Shown here piece after piece: positions 14,478 through 15,090 of a stretch of DNA of 15,090 nt. The stretch is from NCBI GenBank assembly GCA_946541435.1, contig CAMNJK010000010.1:1-15090 (forward strand). Reading direction: 5' to 3'. Source of the DNA: an uncultured Bacillota bacterium (GTDB lineage: Bacteria; Bacillota; Clostridia; Peptostreptococcales; Anaerovoracaceae). The notes beneath the pieces were generated by a model. The model made no database searches, was not told the origin of the DNA, and was given only the letters and a program-made list of their open reading frames with translations. The first letter of the stretch is position 1, and each line of letters starts with the position of its first letter. The position numbers and the translations under genes were made by a program.

Positions 14478-15090
14478 GATTTTTCACCTCTTCTGGCGCC
14501 GCATCCGGGACAGAAATTGCCCGGACGGACGAAAACATATCCGCAGACAGGGCATTTTTCCCCGGTTCCCGCCACAGGGGCGCCGCAGGAATCGCAGAAC
14601 AAAGATCCCTCTATGATGGGCGCGCCGCAGTTCTCACAGTACTGCACCCGCTCGTCCCGGACGATCTTCGTTACCAGAAAACGCTCCAGCGACAGACCAT
14701 ACTCCGCAAAATCATCCCGGAGCATGTCCGTAAGCCGATCAGAGATCCTGTCCAGCTTCTCATCGATTTCGTGGATGCTGACCTCACCGTTTCTGATCAG
14801 CTGGGCCAGATAGGACTTTACCTGCACAACGATCAGTCCACGGAAGAATCTCTGCAGTTCCTCCTGGGTGAAATCATCATCTGTACCCACCAGTTTGATC
14901 AGCATCTTCCTGCTGTCCGCCACCCGGACGGACATCTCGCCGGAGGCGCCCAGGGATACGGACGTCCCTTCACCGGGTTCAATGAGCCGGATCCTGCTGT
15001 CCGTTCCCCACTTGATGGCCATTTCATCTGATTTGTTGATGAAATACACCTGACAGTGAAAAGGCGACCTTCCCCCGGTGACCAGCTTCA
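14474..15090 (-). CDS. SPFH-domain protein with C-terminal zinc ribbons (YdjI-like), 3' part
   Basis: The reading frame is open to the right edge of the window, so the start lies outside; an internal GTG at 15049 is not the start. The visible 204 residues begin KLVTGGRSPFHCQVYFINK and continue MAIKWGTDSRIRL, a stretch typical of the SPFH proteins of the YdjI type (the so-called virion core protein-like group). The SPFH helix region (DDFTQEELQRFFRGLIVVQV, then DFAEYGLSLERFLVTKI) follows. The last 55 residues hold four CxxC knuckles (CENC, CDSC, CPVC, CPGC; about 14638-14500), two zinc ribbons in a row. Such proteins in Bacillus localise to the membrane and act with PspA-like proteins in envelope stress. 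The next gene overlaps it by 4 bases. Confidence 0.9.
   Translation of the reverse strand, partial: KLVTGGRSPFHCQVYFINKSDEMAIKWGTDSRIRLIEPGEGTSVSLGASGEMSVRVADSRKMLIKLVGTDDDFTQEELQRFFRGLIVVQVKSYLAQLIRNGEVSIHEIDEKLDRISDRLTDMLRDDFAEYGLSLERFLVTKIVRDERVQYCENCGAPIIEGSLFCDSCGAPVAGTGEKCPVCGYVFVRPGNFCPGCGARRGEKS

Overview
The window looks like chromosomal DNA of an anaerobic Gram-positive Clostridia-type bacterium (Bacillota). This is inferred from strong AAGGAG/GGAGG ribosome sites, TATAAT promoters often with an extended TGn, an aldo/keto reductase with two 4Fe-4S motifs, a flavodoxin, and secreted Fn3 proteins carrying the KKASAKKW signature that I associate with clostridial cell-surface proteins. 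No rRNA, tRNA, CRISPR array, insertion sequence, phage gene or origin is visible. Genes are tightly packed and no gene-free stretch exceeds about 205 bases.

Left part (1-4760): the 5' part of a minus-strand YwaF-like membrane protein, then three plus-strand paralogous secreted proteins of 364-369 residues. Each has a signal peptide, two Fn3 domains and a conserved C-terminal domain of about 150 residues that I do not recognise. The first two are in tandem behind one promoter and end at a terminator. The third is a separate unit with its own matching promoter, 5' leader and terminator. A minus-strand sfsA gene lies between the two units and shares a divergent promoter region with the third paralog; a 7-bp inverted repeat sits between the two -10 boxes.

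Middle part (4772-9646): a seven-gene minus-strand transcription unit, read right to left: short IscA/HesB-like protein, ASCH-domain protein, ferredoxin-type aldo/keto reductase, SGNH esterase, GTPase with a DUF697-like tail, YjbQ-family protein, and a flavodoxin with a repeat-bearing, membrane-anchor-like tail. A promoter sits at 9618-9646, gaps are short or overlapping, and the unit ends at a terminator shared with the third Fn3 paralog. The gene functions do not add up to one known pathway; redox and housekeeping roles dominate.

Right part (9657-15090): a second minus-strand gene string: an SPFH protein with C-terminal zinc ribbons (cut by the window edge), a small helical protein overlapping it by 4 bases, a zinc-ribbon transmembrane protein with a duplicated outer domain, a secreted CAP-Big2-Fn3 protein, a GNAT acetyltransferase and an MFS/spermidine-synthase fusion. 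The first three resemble in architecture the SPFH/zinc-ribbon membrane-stress modules known from Bacillus (ydj operon). The best candidates for undescribed biology are the Fn3 paralog family with its unknown C-terminal domain and this SPFH/zinc-ribbon module with its small partner.
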